A stretch of DNA of 64,000 nucleotides from Temnothorax longispinosus (taxonomy: Eukaryota; Arthropoda; Insecta; Hymenoptera; Formicidae): assembly GCF_030848805.1 (NCBI RefSeq), contig NC_092361.1, positions 2,728,001 through 2,792,000 of the forward strand, written 5' to 3'. Position 1 is the stretch's first letter; the number at the start of each line of letters is the position of its first letter. The position numbers were made by a program, and so were the translations under genes. Positions 11,601 to 25,751 of this stretch are shown piece by piece. The notes under the pieces are model-generated. The model searched no databases. It was not told the origin of the DNA and was given only the letters and a program-made list of their open reading frames with translations.

Positions 11601-11674
11601 CGTGGAAATTAAATATAATTATATTTAAACGTAAATATATTTAATATTTATATGGGCGTATACATTTTTTTATG
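8601..11674. other. Unannotated stretch
   Basis: AT-rich around 9040-9260 and 10750-11050, otherwise mixed. A 60-codon frame at 9263-9445 (+) has a protein-like composition (acidic and basic residues, stretch QFLELLENLERRRD) but no promoter, splice or domain evidence. A short C/T-rich patch lies near 10170-10205. No RNA gene is evident. Confidence 0.35.
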
Positions 11675-11678
11675 TTAA

Positions 11679-12618
11679 CCCTAGAGAGTCTTTATGAATT
11701 TTCTCATACGTGAAAGGCCAAGCGGGGTAATAAATTACCCCAAACTTGTACCGCGTGTATAATGTTTCTATTTGTTGTTAGACAACTTTTTAATAGATAA
11801 TTTTGTTTGTTTTTAATAGGGAAGACGATAGTAGTCATCAATTTGCGGTAGTAAAAAAAAAACAGTAAAATAATTTCGGAAAACAAGAAAAAAAAACAAA
11901 AATTGGGCTCAAATGACTATTTTTATAAAAAATGCTGTAGTTTTTCATAAAATTCTCCGATTTTAAAAATTCCAACGGATTTTGAAAGACGAATAGACAA
12001 CCTTCAAAGGCATGTAAGCGATTTTTTCGTTTCTTAAAAAAAACATATTTCTTTGAACATCTGAAGTAGAGGAAACGATGAAAAACTGTCGGATGGGAAA
12101 AATCGCAAGAAATGGAAAGTAAAACAGATTCTGTCGATTATTATTTATTTGAAAAGTAGTCAAAAGTTATAAAAGTATATGGAAACAGTAAAATTAACTC
12201 CACAAAAACTTTACAAAGTTTTAATCAGTTGCTGTGCAAGAACAGCAAAAATGAAATAATTGACCGAATCTTAAACAATTATATATGAAGCAGGGGTAGA
12301 ATTTTCCGGGGAGTGCTATAAAGTGTATAATTTTTCATTACTGATTTTTACAAAAAATCTGAAATATATTTTATTGTGGTAAATGTCGAACATAAACGGC
12401 CAAAGGGGGTAATACGTTACCCCAAACGATTTTCTTTTTCGGTTTTCATGCAGCTGCTGCACGGATCTAACGCACTCGCTGAATGACGGAGGTCGACTGC
12501 CGGATGACTAAACTGAATTATGGTTAGGGTCTCGGTATGAAAACTAATCTTCCTGAGGCAGGGGCGCAATTTGAATTTCGCGTGGGGTAACGTATTACCC
12601 CAGAAAGGCTCTCTAGGG
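11679..12618. mobile_element. Non-autonomous piggyBac-type element, 940 bp
   Basis: The element is bounded by TTAA on both sides (11675-11678 and 12619-12622), the hallmark target of piggyBac transposases. The left terminus CCCTAGAGAGTCTTT is mirrored by the right end, whose inverse reads CCCTAGAGAGCCTTT. Just inside each end is the palindromic block GGGGTAATA..TTACCCC (near 11724 and 12584), and a further copy followed by AAACG lies inside at 12406-12428. This matches the terminal plus subterminal repeat layout of the family. The 0.9-kb AT-rich interior has no transposase frame, so it is a deletion derivative or MITE. The termini are well preserved, which suggests moderate age. Confidence 0.88.
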
Positions 12619-12622
12619 TTAA

Positions 12623-15600
12623 TTTTGATAAAAATTAAAAGATACGAAATCTAATTTGATATCAACGTCCAAAAAATGGGCAATAATTTGAGTGTTTTTT
12701 TTCCATGACGCTAAGATTTCCGTTTGCATAACAGTCTGAAGGATCCGATTGACATTGTATGCCAAAAGTGTGTGAATATCAGATCGAATCGCTTTGCAAA
12801 ACATTTCGGACATATGTATTTTTGCGCACGGCTTGTAAGAAACTTCGAAGCGTTACGTCCGCGCGGAAGCGAAGCAGCGCCGCAAACAACCGGCATTATT
12901 TTTACTTTCGCACTGTAATAACAACGGCGACGTCTGCTACTTCGCGTAGACGGCTTCCACTTTAGCGCAGGGGTGACGTCGTAACGAGAGTTGTTGCGAA
13001 ACTGTAGCCGCGATGATTCAAGAAACTTTTTTTTTACGGCCTTTTTTCTCCGTGGCTCCACTTCGCAGTTTCCACGAACATGTCTTGTTTCTTCTACGGC
13101 TGGCTGGTGATCGTCCTTTTTCACTTACGCGATCTGCACGCATCGTTAACGTTATACGCGACAGATCCTGGAACGCCGAGGCGTTTTTACGAGCTGCATC
13201 CTTTTCTTCGGCAGCAGATTAAGTATGATGGATGAATCCAGTGTTTCTGTCGTCTATTAAGTGCGCGACGAATTATGACGAGACAGGCGCTTCATCTGTA
13301 CCGTATAATTATGAACCGATCTTTGTCGCTTAAACGTGGCGAACGACGCGTGGAAGACTCGCATCGCGTGTTTTTAAAATTGTAATTTTGTATAAGTGAA
13401 AATGATTCGCAATGTATATAAATATTATTTATCATTATATGATTCTACATAATTTTCACAGATATTTCCCAATTAAATTAAACGGGCTCGCGAATAAAAC
13501 CAGCGCGACTAACAAAGTCGGAAAATCGATATTTTCGCGCATCACTGGCGCGCTGGGATTGTTAAATATTTCGGTCACGTGCGAGGCAATTACATTTCCA
13601 CGCGTCTGCGATGACTGCCGGTGACGCAGTATCGCGTAATTTTGGAAGTTCTCAACAAAGGCAACGGAAATGCACGGAACGAAGATTTCCGTTCTAGTCC
13701 GTTCGAGAAACTTCGGCGGGGGGTCGCGTATTAGACATTAGGCGCTCTGCGCAAACTTGTTTGTTCGCTCGTGTTTGACAGCGAGCGTAAACGACAACGG
13801 CGGTTTAGGTTTGGGGCTAGGGTATAACGTACGATCTGTGTTCCGGAATTAGATTTGGAATTCGCAATGGCTGGTGATGCCTCGCCGACGATAAAGCGCG
13901 TCCGTCGAGTTTGAAGCAATCGTACCCGATGGAATCCAATTGTATGGAAAAAGCCAATTATGTAAAGTAAGTCGTTGAAAGAAACGCGAATCTAAACGCC
14001 GGGATGCTGGTGACGCAATTAATTCCGCGTAGCTTGGTTAGTAAGTTATTTTCCTCGAGCATGTACTCTCCTTCTCTCTCTCTCTTTCTCTCTTTCTCAT
14101 CTCTCTTTCTCTCCCTCTCTCTCTCTGTTTCTCTCGTTTTCTCCTGGCCGGCACCAACATTCCGTTTGCATTTAGATGAAAAACGGGTACTCCCAGTGTC
14201 CAGGCGAGAATCGTGGTCAGAAAATTGAGAACGAGATTGGAGCATCAACAATAAAATAAAGGATGACCGCGATCCATACGTAATTGCTCGCTGATATCGC
14301 TTGCACTAGCCGTGAATACGACACACTGGCAAGTGGGACAAAGCAGGTTCGAAGGAGGTAAAGAAGGAAAGATCTCAGGTAGAATTTTATCGTCAAATTT
14401 ATTTCTACGTTGGAAAATAATTCGTAAACATATCTGTACAACACGTACGAAATTTGGTTAAAATGCAAGCTGGAAATGCAAAGCCGGAAACGCAAGCTGT
14501 GTGAAAAAATCACTCGCATTCGGCATGCGGACGTTTCTGCAGCAATTAGGTATTCCAGACTGTTGCGGGCAAATGGTCAATCTGAAAGCCCGGCGGGCGA
14601 AGTAGGGACGGTACGCGATATAGGCGGACATACTCCGGTTCCGCCGGGCTCGGGCTCGGATTGCGCGAGACGCCACGCTGCCGTTGCTGCTGCATTATTC
14701 ATTCGAACGGCGTCAGCGACGTTCGATTAACAATGTTTCCTTGTGTTGTCGCCGCACGGCTCGTCGACTTACAAAGGATATCACGTTGCTCGCGCTGTCA
14801 GGATATTTTGCCGCAGGATCGAGCGACCGTGACCGATGTTTCGCGAGGTCGTGCGACGCGAAATTCGTCTCGCTCTAATGTCCGGGCGGGGTCTACATGA
14901 CGCCGCGGACACCGTGAACGCCGTGAAATCGGAGAACATACTCTCGTTATTGATTTTCCGACACGAAATTTATTTGCGAGTGCCAGCCATCGATCAGAGT
15001 TCGGAGTGCACCGCTAAAACCACCGTGTTCTCCTTACGTTGAGTCCCAAAGATAATTTTCCCAAGAAAAAGGCAGTTTCCAAGGAAGAGGACTCCTCAAT
15101 CATTTACGTAAGCAACGTTAATTACTTATGAATAGGTAATTCCGACTTTTCGATTTCGCGCGTTTGGCTACGGCGATCAGAGTTCCGAAGGAAGTAAAAC
15201 GCTGTCTACAACTTGCAAAGTTAACGCGAGGTGAGCGATTACGGGATAAGAACAACCGCAGTCTTTCGCCGAATTTCTTATTCCTCTCAAACTAGCCCGG
15301 AACGTTCTTCCGAGGTCCCCCGAAACTCGCGAGAGTTTCCACTTTTTCACGGCGTTGCCCTCGAGCCGCGCGTGATCCGAGAGCATTCCGGATCGATCAC
15401 CCTGCTCGCTCCGAAATTCGAGGCGCTCGTCCCCGACTCTCGGCTCGTCGAGATCCCGGGTACCGTGGCGAGGGCTCGTTCGTGCGGTGATTTTGCGCCT
15501 TTAATATCCAGTTTAAATATTCATGAGAGACGAAGGGACGAGGGGAGAGCGAGGCCGAGCGATGCGCCACTCTCGATGCACACAGCAGAGGGTCTCGACC

Positions 15601-17817
15601 CAGCGTGCTTCAGTTCCGGGTACTGTGGCTCGCCGGGGCACCGTCGTCGGCGTCGTCAGGATGCCCCGCGACATCGCTCCACTCTCGGTTAAGGTATAAG
15701 CGAACGTGCAGCGAAGGGACGCGGATATACGCCCCTGCACCTGTACAACGACGCGCCAAGTCGACTCTCAAAGTGACTGCAGTCGCTCTTCATTTGCCGC
15801 GGTGGCAAGTCGGCTTTTTTGAGAACGCGAGAGAGGCTGCCAGGTTCCTTTGTCTCACGTGAATATTCCGTCACGTCATTTGACTTCTCTCTCTCTTTCT
15901 CTCCCAGCTTGTTTCTAGTAGAAGCGGCAAATTTTGGTGCGACGATTTTTCCTGCACATATACGAACGGAACGATGAAAATGCAAATGTATCGGTGTATT
16001 TATTTTGACACACATCGCGCGATAAATTCGAGGATAAATTAGTACACTCGCGTGCGTCAAATATTGATTTAACGTTTCCCTGAAAACGAATCTCCGAGCG
16101 CGCTCGAGCGTTCGTTCATAGCGATGGAAGAGTCAAAGACAAGTAATTGTTGTAAACATAGATGCAAGGAACGCGCTCGCGAAAGGTGCTCGTCGCTTTG
16201 GCGCGATTCAGCACTTTGCTATTCACTTCCGGTGAATTGCACGTGACAATTTTTCCGACGAACGAATGGATTTTTGCGACGGGGCGTAATGCGACGTCGT
16301 GATTCACTCGCGTCACTTCGTATATTCTTATTCTCCTACGTTCTCTCCCTTGCGTCATACCGACTCACATCTCCCTACACTTACCGTAGAAGACGCCCGG
16401 CAGCGTCGTCATCTAAAGGGTAGACGGAATTACGCCATCGCGCGTTGTTTTGCCAACGTTCGCTGGGATTTAGACACAAATCTTCCTGACGTGGCGGTCT
16501 TGTAATTTCTTGTCTCGCGCAGCCCCCGACTATTATTGGATTAGGTTCCTAACATGATTGCCAGCACGGTAAACTTCGGAATATCATTACATCGTTATTT
16601 GTTCTTGCAAGGGGGCCGCGTCATCACGAGATAACTTTTCTGCGCTTTTATATTTCGTCGCGAGTTTTTGCGACGAGTAAGCGAAGATTTATGCGTCGAT
16701 AGAGCTTCGACGGACTTTGTAGGGAAAAGATGTCGGGCCCCGAACGCCGTTGAATCGCCGGCTTGATTAATGTCTATACTTTCAAACTGGATCAATCTCG
16801 ATCGCGCGGTTGTTACTCTCTTTATTCTCTTCTTTTTTTCTCTCTCTACGCGCGTCGTTTCGGTCGATCCTTCGATTAAAATTAGCTGGCGAATTAGGTC
16901 GCGTTAATAGTCCGCACGTTAATAGTTTCGTATTTGTTCGAAGAGGGAATAATGAGGGTACTATGTGAAACGAGTGCGAGTGCGCGCGCGCGCGCGCGAA
17001 TACGAGAAAAGCGAAGAGCTCGGAACGGCACGGCGGCTCATAAATCACTATTAAATCTTGAAAGGCACGGCTACGCGGTTTGTCGAGTAATCTATCAGGA
17101 CAGTCTACCTAATATAACGGTCGAGTAATTGCGGCCAGTGTATACGGCGGAGCGCGGCTCGATCGATCCGCACTCGTTGTGTGCCTAATGACCACGCAAG
17201 CAGCCTGGTCCAACGCTTCGTGGCTTGGATTACGATAGTCCCTCTTGTTAAATTAATAATGTCGCTACCGAGCTCTCTCGCGTTCCTGCTCGCACGTCAT
17301 TTTTCGCCGCCGAGTTTCCCAGAGGACACGCCGGGAAAAATATACATGCGTGTTGCGCGTGAAGGAATATGCGATTAACCGAAAAAATAAGGCTGTTGAA
17401 TTCTCATATTCGGACAGCTATATTTAATTTGTTTTGTACATTGTTTTGCGAATTAAATTTTTCCGGAATTTCCGACGTGTAATTCGAGTGTTCTAGGAAA
17501 ACTCGGGTAGGAAAGCTGCTCGGGGATAAAATGCAGAAAAGATGCTTTGCGAGAAACAAGTGAAGAAAATCATCTGCGCCCAGATTTTAGCGTTTCTTAC
17601 CGGAATGCGGGATTTCTGCGCCAATGACACATCGCCGCTGGGCGAGCTTCCCAGATCGTGGAACGGATCCACGTAAAAATAACCTTTATTACGTTATGTA
17701 ATCAGTTAGTAAAAGCAATTTCGCTAAAAGCTTAGGGGGCTCGAACCGGCGCTCGTGAACTCCCGCGGCCTGCTTTTGCATAACCGTGCGGTGCGAAGCT
17801 GTCCTACTCCTTCTTTT

Positions 17818-17820
<3 letters not shown>
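12623..17820. other. Unannotated stretch, increasingly CG-rich
   Basis: From about 14.6 to 15.9 kb and again near 17 kb the sequence is CG-rich with many short overlapping frames on both strands. None has a paired acceptor and donor. A (CG)7 run sits at 16985-16998. A pyrimidine tract near 15885-15918 ends in CAG and TAG but no credible exon follows. Nothing here supports a gene. Confidence 0.35.
14066..14143. repeat. Imperfect (CT)n tract
   Basis: CT dinucleotides interrupted by TTT, CAT and CCC. It produces the Leu/Ser-rich plus-strand frame at 14004-14228 and the Arg/Glu-rich minus frame, both of which I discount. Confidence 0.9.
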
Positions 17821-17866
<46 letters not shown>

Positions 17867-17900
17867 TTCTCTCATGCCTCTCTCTCTGTTTCTCTTTCGC
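17821..17900. repeat. (CT)n microsatellite with short interruptions
   Basis: Two long CT runs separated by TTT and ending in CATGCCTCTCTCTCTG. No exon with an open phase follows it. Confidence 0.93.
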
Positions 17901-20161
17901 TCTTAGTTTGGCAGCAATTATCGTCTATACGTTTTTTAGTATCTTGCGCTCAAAATGATAAGTGTTACGAGCGAAGAAAGCACTTAATCTTCCCGTCGAG
18001 GGATGTGCCGTTACCGATTGCAAATTCGCAGGTTTACGCGTTGTTCCTCTTTTACCTTTTTGCGCCAGCCAACACGCCGGCGCATTTCGAATTAGCGTAA
18101 TTGAAGCATAGAGCGCGCGATCAAATCCAAGATAATTGTGTTTGCATTAGCAAATTTATGCGCGCGAACAAAGCAACTCGCCGTCCACGTGCGTCTTCAT
18201 TAACCGTCAACTATTTACAGCCGGGAGTTACGGTCATTAATATCTGCAGACACGCGAAGCTTTTTACCGCGAGATCTAACTTTTACGCTGCCATGTCCGC
18301 GTTACGTCATGCGTCCTTTCCATTTTGATACAGTTTTGCATAATTAAGCTTTACAGCCGCCTGAAAAAGTATGGAGCCTCGTACATCGAGTCGAACAAAC
18401 AGCAGATCGTATTATTTTTATATGTATGCGCAAAAACCATTTTAAATTTCTTCGATGCTAACAGTGGCAAACAATGTCTGTGAAAATGACATTTTATCAA
18501 TTCATAACCGCGAACACTGCGACTGCCTATGATGCCTTGGAGCTATAAATGTTAAAAAATACTGTGCAATAACATGAAAATAACAGTGCTTCGTTTGAAA
18601 GCATATAAAATGAAAATATCCGAAATATACTGACAGGCTGTACGAAACAAATGTTTAAACTCGGCGCGTAGTTCATTTGGTTTTGGAGCTAAAAATGCAT
18701 TCAGAACGGAAACTCTCGAACAAAGAGATGACACAGTGGTTCGGCGAATGCCAAGTACGCGCGGCCGGTTGCAAAGAGAACAAAATTTGAAATATAAACA
18801 ATTGTATTGTTTAATTGTTAACAATATCGCGTTCTTCTCCTTCTAATGGAAAAATGAGTGTTTAGCATATGAAAAGTCGATATATACATCGTTTCTTTCG
18901 ATCTTACGCTGGGCGGAAGACGCCGCAAGAATCGTCGAAGCACGACGCGTCGAAGGACGATCAATCTTGCCCTCCGAATGAAACTTTATCGGCGACAGAC
19001 GGAGGAGCGACGTCGTCGATCTGATGCCGCCGCGCACATGTGACAAAATTAAGTTGAGACAAATCGACGGTCGGAGAACCGTCGTCGGATTTCGCGGATG
19101 AAGATCGATGGTAAGAGTCGGCGGGAAAAATAGGGATTACGCGCGAGGTCAGGAACGAAGTATCTCTCATCAGGGATGATCCTTGGCCGGGGGGCAAGCT
19201 GGCGTTAGCAACCGAGGCGCGAGAGATATCGAAGGAGGGAGGAGGAGGAGGACCGTAGAAACGGGGGCAATGGATACAAGGAGGCCGTAAGTGTTGTCTG
19301 GTCGATCGCGATCACTTCCGTCCCGTCGTTCCGGCGGAGCGTAACCCGGTCGCATGGCAACCGCAACCCCAAAACATTACTTCGACCGGGAGATGGTTGA
19401 GCGGCGGGTGGCGGGACGACAAGGGTGAGAGGAAGTGAGTTGGTGGGTGGGAGGGAAGAAGGGCTTAATGGATACATATTGATATCATTTGTACACCCTC
19501 AAAAGCTTCCCTCTGTGCCGCTCCGTTGCTCGCGCCAGGTCGTTCTCGGGCTGGTATCATTTCGGAAAGAAGCAGCATTGTGCCGCACGCAAACATTTGC
19601 AAATACTTTCGTGCCGAAACCCCGGGCGTTAATTCGCCGAGCAACGTGAACACGTGTGCCACAAATCAGTGTCTCCCGCGTGCCGCAGAAGCCACTCGCG
19701 CGCGCATACATTTCCCGCATCTGTTTCAGGACTTTCAGGCAATACGGCCCAAAACGCGAAGTTGTTTTAATTCATGTATCAATTCGGACGTACCGGAATA
19801 CATTGTATTCCGGTAAAAGAAACTCGTAGAACCAGTCAATTTCATAAAAAAAAATTTTTTTTTAATTTTTGCGGGCGCGAGAAATTAAAAAAATGTATAG
19901 ATTTAAAATTATGTATTCCTGCATGAGAGAAGGAATAATTCTATTGATAATTTATTAGCAAGTCGTATATAAATTATCTTCAATCCGTATAGTGATTCAT
20001 TAAAATTTCAATGCACGTTTCGCGATCAGAATGTCATCGGTAAGAGATCGACCTACATACGCCGGCGGAAGTTTCCGCCGTGGTGGACTGCCGAGTTGAA
20101 TCGCCCGTCCAAAGGCTTAGGTTGGGCATTAGGGATTAGGCGTTATCGCAGTTAGGTACCC
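17901..20161. other. Unannotated stretch with CG-rich block at 19.0-19.5 kb
   Basis: AT-rich from about 18.35 to 18.85 kb, then CG-rich. An A9/T10 homopolymer junction occurs near 19848-19865. A TTAGG-like string near 20118-20157 is a single short occurrence, not a telomeric array. No gene is supported. Confidence 0.35.
19791..19815. repeat. Perfect inverted repeat, 11-bp arms
   Basis: Arms TACCGGAATAC and GTATTCCGGTA around a three-base loop. No target duplication or larger element was found around it. Confidence 0.85.
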
Positions 20162-20177
20162 CACGGTGTACACCGTG
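20162..20177. repeat. 16-bp perfect palindrome
   Basis: CACGGTGTACACCGTG reads the same on both strands. It could be a dimeric protein-binding site, but no factor is recognised. Confidence 0.8.
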
Positions 20178-23100
20178 TCAGAGGGAGTCAAATTGGATCA
20201 GCCGATACGGGGTCGTTATGAACACGAGCTGTCCCACCCTCCTGCCCTGCCGGCTGGCTACCGTCCATCGCCCTCCCCCCCCCTCTTCTCGCTTTGTGCG
20301 CGTGAGAGGGCTTTGTGTCCTTCGCCGATTCTCCGTTTATCCCGTTTCCCCGCGAATCCTCGCCCCCGAGATTCGCCTCCTCGCTGACCCTCGCGCGCGC
20401 AACGTTTATCGCGCTCGCTCGGGATAGACAAGCGTCTCCAAATGCGAACACGTGTGACTACAACATCATCGCTACGACCAGAGAGCGCGCGAATACATCT
20501 GCGAACCGACACAGACGTGTACGTATTGTACGACGGTATCGCGCAACACGCAGACAGAGGAGAGAAATACATGAGAGCAAGCGGGCGAGATCGTCCATCG
20601 CGCGCGCGCCCGTACCGGGATGCACGGACATCGGCAACACACCACTTTCACTCACCCTTCGCTCTCCGGCACGGCGCGGCGGCGGTGTCCACTCCCGAAG
20701 TGTGTCGTGCATGCGTGAATAGAGAGCGTCCTCTCGACGCATGGCCGAATTACCCTCTCGCACGGTGTCTCGCTCTCACCGTCAATAAATACCTTGATCA
20801 ATTATCCTCGCACCCTGGGAACGCTACGTAATGCGTACGTACGTACGTGCGATAACATATAGGACGATAATGCTTCTCCGCTACGTCGCGGAAGACCGGT
20901 AATTTGGCAGATGCGATCGGTTACGTTGCGGGAACGCGATTCTGCGGGTGCGTTTCTTCATCCGTATGACACGCTCGCATCTATCTTTACGCGTGAACGA
21001 TCAACGCTGCTTTTCGCGTACGGACTGTATATTCGCTCGCCAAGAAGTGCTATCGATCCGTTGCACGCGAATTTGGTATTCCACCTTCGTTCTTTCTTCC
21101 TCGTCACTCTTTAGAAAATCGCTCTATAAGAAAATCGCGGAGCCTAAATTGCTTATGACGCGAAACGTATCATTATATAGCTTATATATAGCATCAATCG
21201 GGAGGGAGGGAGGAGGGTGTTCGACACCGATATACGTACGACGTGACCGCGTGCGAGGGTGAATAATTTTATTCGGTTTTTAGGAGCGACGCGATGAGTC
21301 CCGCGACACCGTTTACGCCACGCTCGACGCCGCGCTTTTGATCGCGACGCTGAAAGATATAGATACCGGATACACGCGGCACGCGGCGGCAATCGCCAAT
21401 TTTCTCATTTGTCACGTGAACCACATATATTTTCTTAAATTCGCGCGACGTGACAAACGTAAAGGCGAGACGGAAGGAAGTTCCCGAGCTTGCATCTCGT
21501 CCCGAAGTTGCTCATCCTTAATCCTGGTATTACTTGGAGATAGACTGGAGATAGACTCTCGGGTCTGTCACGTTGGGAGACACGGCAAATTAGTTCACAT
21601 CGATCAGACGGGCCCTCCTGTCTGCAACGAGAATATACCGCGTCCGACATTGATCAATTCGTGACACGATTGATTAATTCTTTGATTAACTGCGCTCCGC
21701 ACGCCCGCATTATACCTTGTGCACGAACGCGTTACGAACTTTCTTCTCCGCGCGACACTTCATCCTTGATTTAAAGCTCTTCCTCTTTTTCTCTGTTTAA
21801 AATTCTGATTTTGCGTTAAAGGACGCGCCACGCTCGTTTGTTCGTTGTTTCGCACGTGTCGCGTGTCAAATAAATGTATCGAGCACAATTCCCTGGTAAC
21901 GGGAATAAGAACTATCAGCGATCAGTTTATCGCTGCTTTGTATGTTAAACAGGACGTCCGTGCTAAATGGAGCTACGTAAAAGCCCCTATTCGCGCAGTT
22001 GTATTTTAACCGAATAAATGTCGCGCCAGTGAAGTTCCGGCTGTCGGCTCGCTCTCTATTTTGCCGATACGTTTAATACACAGGTCATGTAATCCCGGCG
22101 CAATTCGATTGCTATTCAATTGCTGCATCATGACGTGCCGCGCAGGAATAATTATGCGCTAGGCCGGGCTCCATAATACTCCAATTTCGCATTGGCGCGT
22201 TCGCGCACACAGCGCGAAAGCATAAAGGAAGTTTCTCCAATCCGTTACTTCATTGTGACTCGTGTATTGCGAATATAAATCGACGGATCGATACGCACTT
22301 TCAGCAAATTAACTATTATCCGTCGCGCGCGATAATTTCCTTGCGCGAATACCGCGCGATAATTGATACCCGGGCGCGGATACCCGGCGATGAGGTCTCC
22401 GGCGCTCAATTACGATTTTCCAGCGAAGCTGAGGGGACATCTCTTGTTCCTTTGTTCGCCCACAACTCCCCCGTGACGCCGGCGAAGTGCTTACGATTAT
22501 TCGTCAATGGTGAAATCGATTTATTGCGATAGAACGACGGCGATAATAAATCACTCCGCCGGTCAACCTTATCTTTGCACCGATGTATCGCCCTTGTCAG
22601 AGCACGGTATTGTTAACCCGTTGACTGCAGAATCTATAATGTATACGTAGGTACATATGTGCACGGCGTGCAGGAGGGTGAAAATCGTGTATAACGGAAG
22701 GGGCTAGGGAGAAGAGAGGAGACACAAGAAAGGTACACGGAAAAAGAAACTCACGACGCCTCTACCTTTTCCAGCGGGCAATTTAATTCTTTGTATAGAT
22801 TTTTTTAACGTTATTTTAACGTATCTCGATTATCTGGGCGCTATTACATTAATTTGGGAGACATAAAAATCAAGTTTACAGCAGATTAGTTTAGCTTAAC
22901 TCCCGTGGTTTATTTTTATTGGCAAATACGCTCGCTACTATGAGAGTTATATGGGAGAACGTTCGTGGGCAGATGGTTGTACGAGTTAACGGTAATTCGG
23001 AGCATTACAATGGCTACGTTGGTAATAAATCATTGCCGGAGCCATTATCTCGGGTTACGTACACGAGTACTGGCGGCCGTGGTGCTCCGCCGCCCACATA

Positions 23101-23520
23101 CAACACATTTCTGGCGATCTTTCGAGCTCTACCGATTTTTACCTACGAAGAGAAAGAGTACGGGCGCGCGTCGCTCTCAGCGCGACGGAAAAATTCGCGA
23201 ACCTTCGGCGCGCATTAGCGCCGCTCTGATTTGTTTCGTGTGCATAGCACGCTACGCGAATACAAAGCGTCGCGCAACAAAACAAGTACAATGGCGTATA
23301 AAGGTATAAAAGGACGCGTGAAAGTTCCGGTTGACAAATCGAGCCACGTAGGAAACTTCAGGCACGTAAAAATACCCCGCGAGACACACACCGCGCGCGA
23401 CTTAAACGCGGCGGTCCGTCAATTAAAGTCGCGGCTCGCGTTCCAGGTAATTAAATGTAGAATATGTATCGAGATTATTCAAATCCGCGATCGATCTCCA
23501 ATAATGAGTAACTAAATTAA
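20178..23520. other. CG-rich stretch, no supported gene
   Basis: Strongly CG-rich from 20.2 to 20.8 kb and near 22.3 kb, with many overlapping frames on both strands. It could hide a promoter, but I found no TATA/initiator pair at proper spacing. Short repeats include GTAC units at about 20835-20847 and a 12-base direct duplication (GGAGATAGACT) near 21535-21557. A frame at 23231-23515 reads through a GTAATT donor-like site but lacks an acceptor. Confidence 0.35.
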
Positions 23521-25740
23521 TCACAAAAATTGAGTTCGTCTTGCGGGTATCCTGCAGCGCAGATTTATTTTTTTTTTACTGTCCATTAATTAAAATAATA
23601 AGATTGCAAAACTAAAATTTCTTTCTGTTGCTACGAGACAATTTTTGTCCATCTTTTCGTCTCGTGTTATTATTCACATGAAATATTTAACAATTTTTGC
23701 CCAGTATCCAACGCGCACAGCGACATTTAAATCATTTTCATCAGCCAAACAGATCAGATCTGTTATATTATGGATTTCCATCGATATCGAATAAATATTA
23801 TGCAAACAGTGCTTTTTGTTGAGATGTGTATGATATAATAACATTCAGGAGCAATCGAACGTTTTGGATTAAATTCGATGATATGATTGAAACAAAATGT
23901 TTCATTTCCGATTGTTTTATTATTACTGCACGTTATTATTGTTACTGTATTACAATACAGAAGGTTGCGCATACGATGTTTAATAGTTTATTCTGACAAT
24001 TAATTAAAGTATATAAAGAGTAAGAGAATCTATAAATACGAAAATATCGAGATCGCGATAAGTGTGAATAACAAAACCTATGGTACTATGATAGAGTTTG
24101 CATGTTCGAATAAACTGAAATAATATATTAAATATAATTCTGGTATTGTGTTGACAATATAACAGGTACATATGTTCATATGTTTTTATAATTTTGATAC
24201 ATACCAACATTTTATATTCTTAAGTATATTTAAGAGCGCCAAGATTACAATATAAAAGTTTACCGCGCGCGAACGAAGTCTAAAAAGAAATGATAATTAA
24301 GCGGTAATTTATTAATCAAACGATAATGAACGAAGCTTAATGCTCATCTCAGCGTTCATTCGCTCAAAAAAACGCGCCGCATATGCTCGGCTTTTTAAAG
24401 TCTTATCGGATCGAATTTTCGCCTAAGTACCCAAAGTATTTAACGGACTTTGGGGAGAAAAGTATTAAGCATTTAATGCAATTAATCGACGAGTAATGTT
24501 CTCTTATGGATTAAAAGAGCTTAAGACTCTAAAATCGAGTGTTTTAACAGAAAGCCGTGCAGTTTAAACCGAGATTAAAGGAAGCTGGAAGAATGAGACA
24601 TAAGATTCAGATATTATCTTAATCTCTTCAGTCGCTCTCCACGACACGAGATCCCGGCGGAAAACGTCGGGAAGAAAAGAACGGTCGAACTTTATTGTAC
24701 GTTCGTACTACTCATTCGTTATGACATTAGATTACAATTATATTAAATAGCGAATATTTTAAATTAATTATTTACGAATCAAAAATTATAATGACTTTAG
24801 ATTGTTTCTTACGTTACAATTATATATCTTTCCGCAATTTACTTAATGAAAGCATCTTTTTTTAATCTTTGTGGATGTTTATGTGATGCTTTCTATTCGC
24901 TAGAAATTAAGCCTTAATTTTTATAAATAATCGTGCATTTGTTTAAAAAATTCTTAATAATAATATAATTAGTGATTTGGTGCAATCAAGAATTAATGAA
25001 AGTAATTCCGCAGCTTTTTTCAACTTTAATAAAGCAAAAAAAAAAAGGTAGCACTCGATCGTTATCCGCTAATCAATCTTCAATACCCGCGAAATTAAAC
25101 CGCATGCTTTTATTTCTCAAAGTTATCTCATTAAAGCCAATGAATATAGTTCACATAGCTCGTTCTATGAAGTCGATATTTAGTATTCGTTGTACAGAGA
25201 ACAATCAGCGTTATAGATTATCAAGTAACATGTTCATTCGCGTGCACTTCCTTTCATATTCTGTTACCTATACGAAATTATACCCTGACGTATCCATTGT
25301 GGGGATTTTTTGGTACCTATATAGCGCGCACTCGTGTACGCAAATATCACGGCAGGGTAATAATAAGTAATATTTCCATGGGCGCAAAGCGAGATCGTAT
25401 ATTGATCACGGTACGATAGAAATCGTAATATCAGAGACCGATGATGAAAAATGGTTTTTCCTCGGAACGTTAGCGATCGAGAAATAGCTGCGGTCGCCGC
25501 AACATATTCCTTGGCATCGTCTTCCTCGTCCATCTCCGGTTTTATTGCGCCCCACGCTCATCTAATGCCGTCATCATGCCGACGTCGTCGTCGTCGTCGG
25601 CGGCTTATGACGCCGAATCTCGCTACAAATTTGAAGTTGTGCAATGGCAGTCGCTACACACAGCTTTCTTCCAACTTTTTTCATAAAGTACTGCGTATTC
25701 TTTATATTTCTTTTTCGTGATACCGCCCCGATAGAGAGAA
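23521..25740. other. AT-rich stretch, no supported gene
   Basis: AT-rich DNA from about 23.5 to 25.4 kb. A 132-codon frame at 24972-25370 lacks an ATG at its left end and any domain, and could arise by chance. A GTC/GTCG trinucleotide patch lies at about 25582-25600. Confidence 0.35.
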
Positions 25741-25751
25741 ACTCCAGGGGG

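Noticed and set aside
20118..20157. TTAGG-like units suggesting telomeric sequence
   Set aside because: Only three or four imperfect occurrences, not in tandem. Insect telomeric arrays would be regular repeats.
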